This document shows, one piece after another, positions 48,156 through 57,499 of a DNA stretch of 64,000 nt (position 1 is its first letter; every line of letters begins with the position of its first letter). Below the pieces are notes generated by a model that made no database searches, was not told the DNA's origin, and worked only from the letters and a program-made list of their open reading frames with translations. A program made the translations under genes and the position numbers. The DNA is from Prorocentrum cordatum. Lineage: Eukaryota > Sar > Dinophyceae > Prorocentrales > Prorocentraceae. Where the stretch lies: positions 16,584-80,583 of the forward strand of contig CAUYUJ010014565.1 of NCBI GenBank assembly GCA_963575745.1, read 5' to 3'.

Positions 48156-48339
48156 CCCGAGTCAGAGAACCCAGGTCTCTGGCGATCTGACTTTCTCGGT
48201 GCCTGCGTTTGTCCTGGACCTCGGCCCTCGGGGGCCCTTTCGGGCCCTCCGGGGGCCATCGGGACGGGACCCTGGACGCGACGTGCCGCCCGGGGTGTGG
48301 GTTCGGGACCTCTCAGCCACGCGCAGAGGGGGGTGGGGG

Positions 48340-48455
48340 GAGGGGGGAGGGCTTCTTAGAAGCACCCCTGCTTCTTAGAAGGCGCGGCCCTTATCTGTCA
48401 ATGTGAGGCCGGCGCCTTCTAAGAAGGAGCCTCCTTCTAAGAAGCCCTCCCCACT
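48340..48455. repeat. Compound palindrome with four CTTCTTAGAAG words
   Basis: GGGAGGGCTTCTTAGAAG and CTTCTTAGAAGGCGC on the left pair with GCGCCTTCTAAGAAG and CTTCTAAGAAGCCCTCCC on the right. Each CTTCTTAGAAG is nearly self-complementary. The loop is CGGCCCTTATCTGTCAATG. Confidence 0.8.
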
Positions 48456-48805
48456 CCCTCCACCCCCTGTGGCGCGCCGCCAAACCTCGCCGCGGACTGA
48501 ACAAATGACACCGTCGGGTGTCTCTGGAGAGGAGGAGGTGCCGCTGCTCGTCCCGGAGAGCCCTCGTCGACACAGCCGGGATCGCGTCGAGATCTGGGCC
48601 AGAACGCACCTCGGGGGGGGAGGGTCGGGGGAGCCGCGGCAGCGCGCTCCCCCGCTGCCCCCCCCCCCCCCCCCCGCCCTGGATCGGCGGCGCGCACGCC
48701 CGGATCTCCAGCGGCACGGCCTGTCGGTCCCCGCGTTTCTCCGGGGAGTCGGCCTCTCAGGGCCCACCCACTCTCGGGCCCCGTGGCCATCCGACATGGG
48801 TGACA
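48456..48805. other. No gene seen; poly-C run at 48657-48675
   Basis: GC-rich. An open frame of several hundred codons crosses it, but it spans unrelated repeats on both sides. Confidence 0.4.
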
Positions 48806-48807
48806 TG

Positions 48808-49003
48808 GATCGTGGCGATCGAACAACACGCACCCATACCCAGAGGGGGGACGGAGGAGGCTATGGGTGCGTGTTGTCGGATGGGGGTCCCCGCTCGAAC
48901 GGGAGCTTCCCCCAGGGTCCGACAACTCGCACCCATACCCATAGCCAGTTCCCCTCCTTTCGACCCTCCTATGGGCATGGGTGTGAGTTGTTCGCTCGTC
49001 AGA
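48808..49003. mobile_element. Family T inverted-repeat element, copy T2
   Basis: CGAACAACACGCACCCATAC on the left and GTGTGAGTTGTTCGCTCG on the right are inverted. An inner hairpin uses TATGGGTGCGTGTTGTCGGA and TCCGACAACTCGCACCCATA. Same design as T1. Confidence 0.75.
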
Positions 49004-49359
49004 TCGGGTGTGAGAAGCTGCCCCTGGGGAAGGGGTCGGGATTTCTGTGGCTGCGTACTGAAGCATCAGACCGTGGGTTGTCTGGGCAGAGTGGCCCCTC
49101 GCTGGTTGTTGTCCAGCCTCGGCGTGCGTTCCGGCAGCTGCGGCTGCATGTGAGTGTGACCCTTTGCCGGAGAGAACTTTGGTGCCCGGCTGCGCGCTTT
49201 CGGACGCTTGCGTCAGCTGCTGGAGGTTCTTCAGCCTCGGGGTGTGCTCCAGCAGCTGCGCCTCGCCGACAGCTTTCACTGGGGGTGCCCCGAGCTGCCG
49301 CTGGAGGCCTGGCGGTGACCCTAGGGGGCCACATGCGATACCTACCCCTACCCCCCACG

Positions 49360-49437
49360 ATTTCTGAGGGGGAGGGTGGGGTTCACTTCGTTCGGGAGCT
49401 CCCGAGCGAAGTGAACCCCAACCTCCCCCTCAGAAAT
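49360..49437. repeat. 78-base near-perfect palindrome
   Basis: Two 39-base arms meet without a loop at GGGAGCTCCC (49394-49403). Only one mismatch (49376/49421) and one G-T wobble (49391/49406) were found by pairing base by base. The outer parts are CTGAGGGGGAGGG and its complement. Confidence 0.9.
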
Positions 49438-49454
49438 GCGCCGATCCTGGGCTC

Positions 49455-49645
49455 GGGTTATGATTCTCCAACCTACTCAAGCCTTGATCACCAGGAAGAA
49501 TTTCGAGCGCCCAGAAAAGCACCCCAAAACTCAAGGGTTTTCGCGCGTCGGGCCCTGGGAGACACTGTTTCGACACTGTTTCGACAGTCTTTTGACACTC
49601 TTCCGGGTGCTCGAAATGGGATGTGGTCCTTAAGTAGGATGGGAA
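49455..49645 (+). repeat. Repeat W, copy W2
   Basis: Homologous to 25575-25785: CAACCTACTCAAGCCTTGATC, GTCGGGCCCTGGGAGACAC, repeated TTTCGACAC words and GGATGTGGTCCTTAAGTAGG. Confidence 0.75.
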
Positions 49646-50311
49646 CAACAGAAGGCCGTGTTCGGTTCGCGAGAGGGCGTCGCGGCCGTCATTTTTGCGG
49701 GTCCAGGTCCGTCGGTTTCGGCCCCGGGCCGTTTTCGCCAAGGGGGGGTTTATTAAAGGGAGGTCTGTCCACCGCCGATACGCGCATGCGCCGATCCTGG
49801 GCTCGGGATTCGTGCACTCGCGCTCCTGGCCCAGCCAGGAGGGCGTACAGGCAGCCCGCACAGTGAGGATGAGCAGGATGGGAAGCAGGGGCGAAGACGA
49901 GAATCCATAATCTGTGTGAAACTCTTGGGAATCCTGGGTTTGTGTCTATTCGTGTGTGTGTCCCTGGGCCCCTTTATAACCACACAGTCCACCCGCACAG
50001 TAATCGGGGGAGCGTAAGACCCGGGTTTGCCGGGACTCGGGTTCGCCATCGTTTTTTGACGACCGCGACTCGGATTTTGACGAGGAGGAGTTTTGTGGGA
50101 TGTCTGCAGCGGGAGGCCTCGTCAAGATGCAGGCTCGGCCTCGTCATTTTTTTGACGACCTCGTCGGGGATTTCCGAGTCCCCCGTACCCAGGTCTTACG
50201 TCTCCCCGAAGTAAGGATAAAAGCAGCTTCCCGAGGTTGCCCCTGCATCCTTCCCCTTCGGCCCATCCTTGGCCGCCTCCGCCGGCCGCGCCCCCGCTCC
50301 CAGAGTGCTTG
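49646..50311. other. Diverged D and R repeat fragments, no gene
   Basis: 49870-49975 resembles the ends of family D (GTGTGTCCCTGGGCCCCTTT). 50040-50180 resembles the central part of the 45-kb tandem units (GATTTTGACGAGG, GTGGGATGTCTGCAGCGGGA). No coding signature was found. Confidence 0.5.
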
Positions 50312-50441
50312 GCATCGCTCGGGCGTGTGCGTTTTTTTCCTTCGGCGAGGACCATCGAGGAGCATCCTTGATGTTTGGGCGAAAAAACGCGCACGAAACC
50401 AAAAAAAAAACACAGGAAATGGACGTCCAAGCGACGGCCAG
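50312..50441. mobile_element. Family P inverted-repeat element, copy P2
   Basis: GCATCGCTCGGGCGTGTGCG to GGACGTCCAAGCGACGG, with TTCGGCGAGGACCATCGAGG inside, as in P1. Confidence 0.7.
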
Positions 50442-51066
50442 AGTGTCGACATGGCCTCCAAGGCCCTGACATCCTGCTCGTGCGCCCTGATTCTGCGGGC
50501 TGGCTGTATCTCGGCGTCGCTCGGGCGCGCGCGTGTTTCTCTGCGAGGTCAGCGCCAGGATCGGTGGAAACGTATACAGTCGGGGCCCTAAAGAAGGAAC
50601 GCTTTTCGTTGGGGAGGGGCTCGGTGTTCCTTGATTGTTTTACAGTTTGCCTCAGGTTTTCCTTATGTTTTCGATGGGGAAGTCGAAGTGTAACTTCTGA
50701 AGAAAAGGGGCCTCGTTCCTTATTTTGGGTTCCTTAGGTCAACGCCCCGACGGTAGTTGGCGCCCTCTTGCCCTCCCGCGACGTCCCGTCGGCGCGCACC
50801 ACGGGGCTTCTTCTGCCCGCACGGGCCGGGGTGAGTGTGAGACTCGAGCTCGCCGCAATTCCGGCCGGCCGACGTGCTCCAGGGGTGGGGGTCAATCACC
50901 GCCCACAAAACCACCCCAACCCAACCCGAAGGCCCCAATGCGCCCTCGATTCCCAGTGTGCGGGGCGGGGAACATTTGGACAAACACATATATGAAGCCC
51001 GTACCCCCCACCCCAACCCAAAATTTGGGTGTTCGGGTTACGTTTGGGGTGGTCTGGTAGGTTGTC
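50442..51066. other. No gene seen; repeat shared with 54.75 kb
   Basis: 50898-50945 (AACCACCCCAACCCAACCCG and the following GCCCTC block) recurs at 54750-54790. The rest is unrecognised. Confidence 0.45.
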
Positions 51067-51415
51067 GTCAACGCAAGCGAGGGTCAGCCAGAGCGCCGGG
51101 TTTTGCAGGATCCTGCCGAGCCCGGGGCGCACCGACCCGGGCCAGGGCGCAGGAGCCTGCAGGATTCTGCTGGATCCGCAAAGCCTGACAGACCCGGGTC
51201 TGGATAAGTCCTGGTCAGTAGATCCCCGACGGTTTCGGGGCTCAAGAGACGGGGGCCCATGCAAAGGGGGGTCAGTCAGAGCGCCAGATCTTGCAGGATC
51301 CTGCGGAGCCAGGGGCGCACTGACCCGGGTTTGGGTGCAGGATCCTGCAGAAGCTTGCAGGATGCTGCAGAGCTGACCCGGGTCTGGAGTTGATCCGGGT
51401 CAGGAGATCCCCGAC
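51067..51415. mobile_element. Two family I repeats in tandem (I3, I4)
   Basis: 51067-51236 and 51237-51415 both contain GGTCAGxCAGAGCGCC, CAGGATCCTGC, GCGCACxGACCCGGG and GATCCCCGACG. The pair is head-to-tail with ~175-base spacing. Confidence 0.7.
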
Positions 51416-51539
51416 GCTTTTTGACGGGCCTGCCCTGGATTTTGACGGCCTTGTTTTCGTAGGGTGTCTGCAGCGGGAGCTCGCGTCAAATGTCACACTG
51501 GGTCTGGTCATCTTCCTGACGGCCCAGTCAGGCCAACCC

Positions 51540-51830
51540 ACTTCCCCCGAACCCAAAGCCAGCTCGATGTGGAGTCCAATGCGCTCCGCGCAGGCGTCGC
51601 CGATGCGTCGCCGACGTCGCCGGTGCGTCGCCCAGGCATCGCCAAGGCATCGCCCAGGCATCGCCAAGGCATCGCCCAGGCATCGCCAAGGCATCGCCCA
51701 GGCATCGCCAAGGCATCGCCAGTGCATCGCCAGTGCATCGCCAGGACATCGCCAAGGCATCGCCGGTGCGTCGGCGGTGCGGCTCGAGCTGCCTGCCCCG
51801 GCTGCTGCCATCCCGTACAGGAGGCCTTGA
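51540..51830. mobile_element. Family G element G6 with expanded 22-bp array
   Basis: The centre of this G copy (51630-51770) is a tandem run of GCATCGCCAAGGCATCGCCC, about six or seven 22-bp units. The outer parts keep CGATGTGGAGTCCAATGCGC and the right end GTACAGGAGGCCT. It shows how the GCATCGCC words of the family expand. An 11-bp unit without unique spacers excludes a CRISPR array. Confidence 0.7.
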
Positions 51831-51883
51831 TCGATCGAGCAGCGGCGAAGCGTCCTGGTTGTGCGTAGGCACACCCGTCAGTG

Positions 51884-52080
51884 TTCTCTAAGAACCTTCT
51901 TGTGGTTTCTGCGGAGTGTTCTCAGAACAGTTCTGGCTGGGACTCTGTCTCGTGTTGGTGTATCGGGCTCATGTTCTAAGATAAGGACCTTGCTTTGGTT
52001 CTTCAAGCATCTTTGGGGGGTTCTGGGAGCATGTCGTGGTAGGCCCACGGGAATGCCGGGACGGTCGGTCCCTGCTCAAA
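51884..52080 (+). repeat. Repeat AB, unoccupied copy
   Basis: Matches 39230-39660 but lacks the O element. The place of O1 corresponds to GGTTCTTCAAGCATC near 51999-52013. 52080-52281 to the right is GC-rich with no recognised feature. Confidence 0.6.
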
Positions 52081-52281
52081 CCGACGCCGCGCACCACGAG
52101 GGTCGCTCCCGCCCACGCGGGCCGCGCACGCAAAGGGGGCCGCGCGCGCCAACACCTGCGCGCACACAGGCTGCCCGCGTCAGGCCGCGCGGCAGCGCCC
52201 CTCGCTGCCAATCTGCCGTAAAGCCGCGTCGGCGGCTCGCGGAAGCCGCCGCGTGAGGCCGCTGTGCCATCTTGCGCAATG

Positions 52282-52472
52282 GAGGATGACGATTAATAAA
52301 TGACCAGGGGTCGTGTTCACGCGGCGGCGCCGGGGATGACGATTAGAAGAAACCAGCCGCGGGCTGGACAACTATTTTTTATCTTTCTCCTCCAGCCAGA
52401 AAATTGTGCAGAAATAGTAGAAACTAATTTTTTAATCGTTCTCCCCCATTTGTTTAATTAATCGTCATCCCG
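52282..52472. mobile_element. Inverted-repeat element, single copy (AC)
   Basis: GGATGACGATTAATAAATG on the left and TTTAATTAATCGTCATCC on the right are inverted. GGATGACGATTAGAAG recurs once inside at 52333. The interior is AT-rich. No other copy was seen in the window. Confidence 0.6.
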
Positions 52473-52514
52473 CAGGGCAGCTCCCCAGGCCCCCCCGAGG
52501 AAGGAGCAAATCAT

Positions 52515-52675
52515 GAGAAGGGAGGTCTTTTTTGCCATCTTCGGGCATCGGGGGGCCCTCGCCGGGCCTCGGGACCGCCAGAAAGCGACGCAGGGTGCGA
52601 CACTGGTCCCGGGGAAGGGGTCGGGGCCTCGGGGGGTCGACGCTGTGACAAAAGGGTGACGTGGGGGGTCCGGGT
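52515..52675 (+). mobile_element. Family E element, copy E8
   Basis: AGAAGGGAGGTCTTTTTTGC, GGGGGGCCCTCGCCGGGCC, GGGGAAGGGGTCGGGGCC and GGTGACGTGGGGGGTCCGGG. The left terminus is decayed. Confidence 0.7.
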
Positions 52676-52989
52676 CTTGCGTGCAGCCGAGAGGAGCCGG
52701 TGTGCCGGCGAGAGAGGACCGGCGGGGTGGGGTCAAAAAGGGCGCCGCCCGTCCGGGCAGCGCGGGGTCTCGTGGGCCAGGCCTGTGCCGTGGCCCCGGG
52801 CTCGGCATCCCTGGGCTGGTGGCGGCCAAGAGGGGGGCGACCAGCGGCGCCGCAATGGGTGCTCACTGATAACGGGTACTTGTGGACAGCTCTTCCTGGC
52901 ACTGCGGCGGTGCCCACAGCGGGCGGGGAGGATGGGGTTCGCCAGGTCGCTGGCCAGAGTGCCCGTGAGTGGAGTCCCCGCTAGGGCGC
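52676..52989. other. No recognisable feature
   Basis: GC-rich filler between E8 and J3. Short frames only. Confidence 0.4.
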
Positions 52990-53370
52990 TGAGGTGACGA
53001 CTTAGGGGGGGGGGATATCATGGCGGGGGCCCTGATACAGTCAAAAACCCTAATAAGGACGCGCGACTTTGCTCAGGGTACCCTTGCGTCCTTGCTCTTT
53101 CTTGCTCTTGCGTCCTTGAGGTTTTCGTCGTCCGCCGCCCCAAAAATCCCAACTTCGGCTTCCAAGGGTCTTGCGTCCTTACCGCGCATCCTTGTTAGGG
53201 TTTTTGATTGTATCTCCCCAGATTTCATGGCGCCTCCTAATCCACTACGTCCCCGGCCCTGCCTTGGGCCGCGCACATGGATGGTGCCGCCGGCCATGAT
53301 CTGCGACCCCCCCCTTCTTGGACGCCCCCCTTCTTCGACGCCCCCGACTGGGGTACGACATCGCCCAACG
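52990..53370 (+). mobile_element. Family J element J3, interrupted by B3
   Basis: GAGGTGACGACTTAGGGGGG and CATGGCGGGGGCCCTGAT lie left, and CCCCAGATTTCATGGCGCC and GGGCCGCGCACATGG lie right, of a B element. J1 and J2 are continuous at this point. Confidence 0.75.
53038..53210 (+). mobile_element. Family B mariner-like MITE, copy B3
   Basis: CAGTCAAAAACCC to GGGTTTTTGATTG with TA on both sides (53036-53037 and 53211-53212). Its ends form the longest inverted repeat of the four copies. Confidence 0.88.
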
Positions 53371-54058
53371 AGTCGCGCCCAACGAATCATGAGCGTTCCG
53401 CTCTTTCCCTCTTTCCTCCTCCTCTTGTCTTCCCCCTCTGCAAATGTCACACTCATCGTAGTTTTGTTCTCCCAGGCCACAGTTCATCGCATGAGCTCGC
53501 CTGTGACAGGTTTGTTCGTGCAGCGTTAACTGGTCGAGTGGCGATCGTCTGCTTCACGCAAGGATGTCAGTCACGCCGTTTTGGAGGCCTAGAGGTTGAC
53601 AGCAACAGCAATATCGGCGGTGTGCCTCCACCGAGGGAAGACGATCTCGATCTCGGTGATAGTGGCGATGCTCGGGCTCCCTGGGTGGTCAGCAGATTGC
53701 CACCAGCATCAACGATCCAGGATCATCTTCCCCTGGTTGAGGCAGCCCCCTGTGTTGGTTATGGTGCGCGTGTCCAGAGCCATGCCGACCGCACCCGAGC
53801 GACGCGACAGATACACAAACGGAATCGACTGCGCGGGCACTCGTGCGCGAGGCGCCCTCGCAGGTTCGCGCGCGTGGGCGCCCTGGTCTCCGCGCGGTGT
53901 GCCGCGCTGCCGGCCCCGTCGACTGGCTTCCGTGCCATTTCGCGTGGGAGCCGTCTGTTTTCGCTTCTCACCTGCCTGCGGCCTCTGTCGGGTCGCGTGG
54001 ATCTGCGAGGCTGGCGCCGAGGTTCTGTCCGGGCCTGGTCCCGGTGTTGGGCCTGGTC
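53371..54058. other. No recognisable gene
   Basis: Lower third-position G/C than true exons here. A 336-codon frame begins in J3 and ends in the GGA tract, so it is probably chance. Nothing repeated was noticed. Confidence 0.35.
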
Positions 54059-54059
54059 C

Positions 54060-54405
54060 CAGAGGAGGAGGAGGAGGAGGAGGAGGAGGAGGAGGAGGAG
54101 GAGGAGGAGGAGGAGGAGCAGGAGGAGGAGGACGAGGAGGAGGAGGAGGCGGAGGAGGAGAGGAGGAGGAGGCGGAGGAGGAGGAGGAGGGGAGGAGGAG
54201 GAGGATGAGGAGGAGGAGGAGGAGAGGAGGAGGGAGGAGGAGGAGGAGGAGGAGGAGGAGGAGGAGGGAGGAGGGGGAGGGAGATGAAGGAGGAGGAGGG
54301 AGGAGGAGTGAGGAGGAAGCTGAGGAGCAGGACGAGGAGGAGGAGGAGGAGGAGGAGGAGGAGGAGGAGGAGGAGGAGGAGGAGAAGGAGGAGGAGGACC
54401 CTCGC
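54060..54405. repeat. (GGA)n tract
   Basis: About 345 bases of GGA with GGC, GAC and GGGA interruptions. All frames give low-complexity peptides on both strands. Confidence 0.95.
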
Positions 54406-55061
54406 GGATTTCTGGAACGCTCCCTGGCGGGGGAAGCTCGTGGGCCTCTCGGGGGCTCCGGGGCGGGGTGCAGACGCCCGCTTGTGGAAGATGTGCGGCG
54501 GGGGCGCCCGCAGAGCTTCGGGGGGTGGCGGGCTCGCTGCCCCCGCCAACGGGCGCCCGCAGTTGACCCCCGCTTCCTGGCCGGGCGGGGGGCCCGGGCC
54601 TCTCCAACAGTGCCCTGATGACATCCAGGGCGCTTTTGGTTGGGGGGGGGGTCGGTCGGGTGGGAGGTGGGGTGGGGGGGGGGGGGCATTGTTCGGCCTT
54701 GGGAGTTGGGGGGCGGGATGGGGCAGTTTGCGCCCTGTTACCACCCACCGAACCACCCCAACCCAACCCGCAGGCTCAAAGGTGCCCTCCATTTCCATTG
54801 GGGGGGGGCGGGGGAGCATCGGGAAACTACGTGTGGAACCTGTCCCCCCCCCAACCCGACATATTGGGGCCTTCGCCGCGGAAGCTGCTGCGGCGCCCGA
54901 AGTTTCGGGGGGTGGCGGGCTCGCTGCCCCCGCCAAGGGGCGCCCAGGCCTCTCCAACGCCTTGATGCCATCAGGGCGCTAGCTTTTTTCGGGGGGGGAG
55001 GGCTGGGGGGTCGGTCGGGGGGGAGGGGGGAGGGCATCGGCCTTCTCAGACCCCCTCGAGC
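54406..55061. repeat. Two diverged copies of a GC-rich repeat
   Basis: GGGGGGTGGCGGGCTCGCTG and the following CCTCTCCAAC block occur at 54520-54640 and again at 54908-54980. Between them are poly-G runs and the AACCACCCCAACCCAACCCG segment also present at 50.9 kb. No coding signature. Confidence 0.6.
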
Positions 55062-55216
55062 AAGGACAAAGTCATGCTTTTTGCCATGTGCGGCCTCTTG
55101 GGGCCCTCGCCGGGCCTCGGGAGCGCGCAAAAAGGATTCAGCATGAGAAACCGGCCCCGGGGAAGGGGTCGAGACCTCTGGGGGTCGACGCTATGACAAA
55201 CTCATGACATCGGGGG
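55062..55216 (+). mobile_element. Family E element, copy E9
   Basis: Starts CAAGGACAAAGTCATGC and ends AAACTCATGACATCGGGGG, with GGGGCCCTCGCCGGGCCTCG and GGTCGAGACCTCTGGGGG between. It lies ~110 bases upstream of the first exon recognised in the membrane-protein gene. Confidence 0.7.
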
Positions 55217-55324
55217 TCTGCGTTGTTCGGCCTTGAGAGGTAGGGGGGGGTAGTTTTCGGCCTCGGGGGGACTGGGTCGGGGCCCCAGGATCGTCACGGG
55301 ACTGCCCAGGACGAACAGCAGAGC

Positions 55325-55529
55325 ATGCCCCGGGCCTCGACAGCACTGCGAGCCCTCGCGCACCGAGCGTGGGACCCTGGCGGGGCCGAGCCAGGACCCG
55401 CGCGGGCGGATGTACCGTGGGCGCCCCCTCTCCCCCGGAGGAGCCTGATCGGCGTCATCTCGCGCAAGAACCCCGACTTCTGGGACGACTTCTTCGCCGG
55501 CCCCCGCGGCCTGGACCCCGAGCTCGGGC
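55325..55529 (+). CDS. Membrane-protein gene, exon 1 (or first visible exon)
   Basis: The frame ends SRKNPDFWDDFFAGPRGLDP-ELG, with strongly G/C third positions from about 55440. An ATG at 55325 starts it, but the frame is open further left, so the true 5' end is uncertain and an upstream exon is possible. It joins exon 2 in phase: one base (C) before the GT at 55530-55531 plus CG after the AG at 55697-55698 gives Pro. Confidence 0.65.
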
Positions 55530-55698
55530 GTTGCTCGAAGTGCCCCTGACCCAAGGTGCCCCCCCCCTGGGTGTCCGAGGAGCCCCCCCCCCTCCCCACG
55601 GCCTCCAGAGCACCCTCCACGAGGCCCAGGGGGCCCCAGGGGGGCTCCCAAAGGGGGCGAAACGCTGGGGGCACTTTGGGCCAGGGAGTGACCTTCAG
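55530..55698 (+). other. Intron 1 (GT-AG), a family Z inverted-repeat element
   Basis: 169 bases, GTTGCTCGAAGTGCCCC to GGGAGTGACCTTCAG. The two ends are imperfect inverted repeats: CCCTGACCCAAGGTGCCCC pairs with GGGGCACTTTGGGCCAGGG. A copy of the whole element lies at 22672-22830, outside any gene I can see. Confidence 0.75.
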
Positions 55699-57064
55699 CG
55701 ACCCCCGACGAGCGCATGCCCCAGAGCGTGGCCGACTCCGTGGCCCTGCGCCGCTCCAGCACGGCGCGGCTCCGCCCGCCGGCGGGCACCAGCGGCCGCC
55801 TCTCCCCCGCCGCCCCCCCGCCGGCCGCCGCCCCCGCGCCGCCGCGCAGCTCGCAGGCCGGGCCTGTGCCCGGGGAGCCGGCCCTGGACGGCCTGGACGT
55901 GGTGCGCCAGGTGGCACAGCTGGACAAGACGCGCTGCACGTACCGCGGGTACGTCTGCAGCTGCTGCGTGGTCACCGTGTGCACCTCCATGGCGACGGTG
56001 CTGCTGTGGTCCAGCATCGGCGTGGGCGGCCGGGTCGTGGGCGTGGGGCACGAGGTCGTCCAGTGGCTTGAGGACCACGACTTCCTGAGGGTGTACACGC
56101 TGGGCGCCGGCAGCCTGATCCTCGCCGCGCTCCTGCTGCTCGACTTCTTCAGCCCGCCCCACCTCCCGGGCTCCACGCGCAAGCTCTGGGAGGGCGACAC
56201 CTGCGTGGGGCCCTCCCTCTTCGCCCTCGCGGTCGTCTGCTTCATCGCGTCTGGCTTCCTCATGGCCAAGGACCTCCCCAGCCTCCCCCTGCTCCTCACG
56301 GTGGCCCTCTCGCCCATGAGCGTGGCCGCGATCCGGGAGGCCACGCGGCCTGCCCGGATCTCCGAGCACACGAAGGACGCCGTGGTGCTGTCTGGGAATC
56401 TGGCCGCACAGATGGCGCTGCTCGCGGCCATCTCGGAGAGAGAGGACGACCTCATCAACTTCTTTCGCGGGGGCAGGGCGGGCTTTGTGCTGAGTTTCAT
56501 AATGAGCTTCGCCTGGTGGCTGTACTGGGTGGTATCCACGCACCAGGTCACGCACTACGTCACGCAGGAGGGGCTGGACGAGGGAGAAATGGAGCTGGAA
56601 TACTTTCTCTGGGCTGCGCCAGTGATCGTCGGCTGCTCCAACATGGTCTTTGGATTCTTCATGGGCCTCCGCCTCCTTATGCACGACACATACCTGGTCA
56701 CCGATAGGCACAGGAACCAGCTCATCGCCTGCGCGATGAACGAGTGGAAGAGTCCCGAGATGTCGAAGAAGGCCAAAAGCATGGTCATGAAAACGATGCG
56801 TGGTCGCAGACGAAGGAAGATTAGTGAGGAGGAAAGGGAGCGCCAGGCGTCCGAGCAGTACACGGTGGCCGTGGAACAGATGTCGAAGATGGTGAAGGCG
56901 ACCTGTTGCGTATTTTTTTTTGTCTTCGGCATCTTCTACATCGCCGGGCAGCTCCTGTACACCGACATGAAGATGGCCGCCACGTTCGTGGCGCTGGTCG
57001 TGGTCTTATTTGTCACCTTCATCTCGGAGAAGGGCCAGTTCAGACAGCGGCGGATCCGCTCAAG
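55699..57064 (+). CDS. Membrane-protein gene, exon 2 (multi-pass region)
   Basis: 455 codons, almost all ending in G or C. A Pro/Ala/Arg-rich head (TPDERMPQSVADSVALRRSS) is followed by many hydrophobic segments, including CCVVTVCTSMATVLLW, LGAGSLILAALLLLDFF, LFALAVVCFIASGFLM, AGFVLSFIMSFAWWLYWVV, WAAPVIVGCSNMVFGFFMG, CCVFFFVFGIFYIAGQLL and ATFVALVVVLFVTFI. A basic loop (MRGRRRRKISEEERERQ) lies between the last groups. I do not recognise this part as a named family. It ends RQRRIRS + AG before GTCGGT at 57065. Confidence 0.85.
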
Positions 57065-57336
57065 GTCGGTCCTCCGAGTTCTTCTGGGGTCTATCCTGGC
57101 TCGTCCTTCGATGCGTACAGACAACGCGCCTAGTAAGGACGCGCGCCTTCATCTGGGGGGCCCTCGTGTTCTTGCCTCTGCGGCCCGTCCTTTGCCGTTT
57201 TCATTGGTCGCCCGCCGCCCAAACAATCCCAACTTCGGCCTCCAAGGGTCTTGCGTCCTTGCCACCCGTCCTTGATGTACGTTTGGACTGCATCCCGCCG
57301 TGGCGACGAGGGGCCTCCGGGAGGCCACACGAGAAG
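57065..57336 (+). other. Intron 2 (GT-AG) carrying mariner-like element B4
   Basis: Donor AAG/GTCGG and acceptor GAGAAG/G give an in-phase joint RIRSR-KAPGLAAAVWTD. Element B4 (57118-57290, next entry) makes up nearly two thirds of the intron. Confidence 0.8.
57118..57290 (+). mobile_element. Family B mariner-like MITE, copy B4
   Basis: CAGACAACGCGCC to GTTTGGACTG, with TA on the left (57116-57117) and CA on the right (57291-57292, a changed TA). It lies in the same orientation as the gene. Confidence 0.85.
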
Positions 57337-57499
57337 GAAAGCGCCTGGGTTGGCCGCCGCCGTCTGGACGGACCCCCCTCCGACCATCGTGTTCATGTAC
57401 AAGTCCTTCAAGCGCATCATGGCGGACATGGGCAGGCGCATGGCCGAGCACCCCGTGGGCAAGATGGTGCGCGGCGTGGCGGCCGCGAGCTGGGCGCGG
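57337..57499 (+). CDS. Membrane-protein gene, exon 3
   Basis: Reads KAPGLAAAVWTDPPPTIVFM, then YKSFKRIMADMGRRMAEHPV and GKMVRGVAAASWAR. It is a cytosolic-looking amphipathic segment with strong third-position bias. The right boundary is not certain: a GCG word at 57500-57502 recurs at 57717-57719, so the exact splice point can slide within it. Confidence 0.75.

Noticed and set aside
51600-51780. CRISPR-like array
   Set aside because: Regular 11/22-bp repeats without unique spacers, in eukaryotic DNA, and explained as the centre of a family G element.
53277-54287. 336-codon plus-strand frame
   Set aside because: It starts inside element J3 and ends inside the GGA tract, with no consistent third-position bias between.
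54618-55146. Frames rich in Gly and Trp around poly-G runs
   Set aside because: Low-complexity GC-rich repeat present in two copies.
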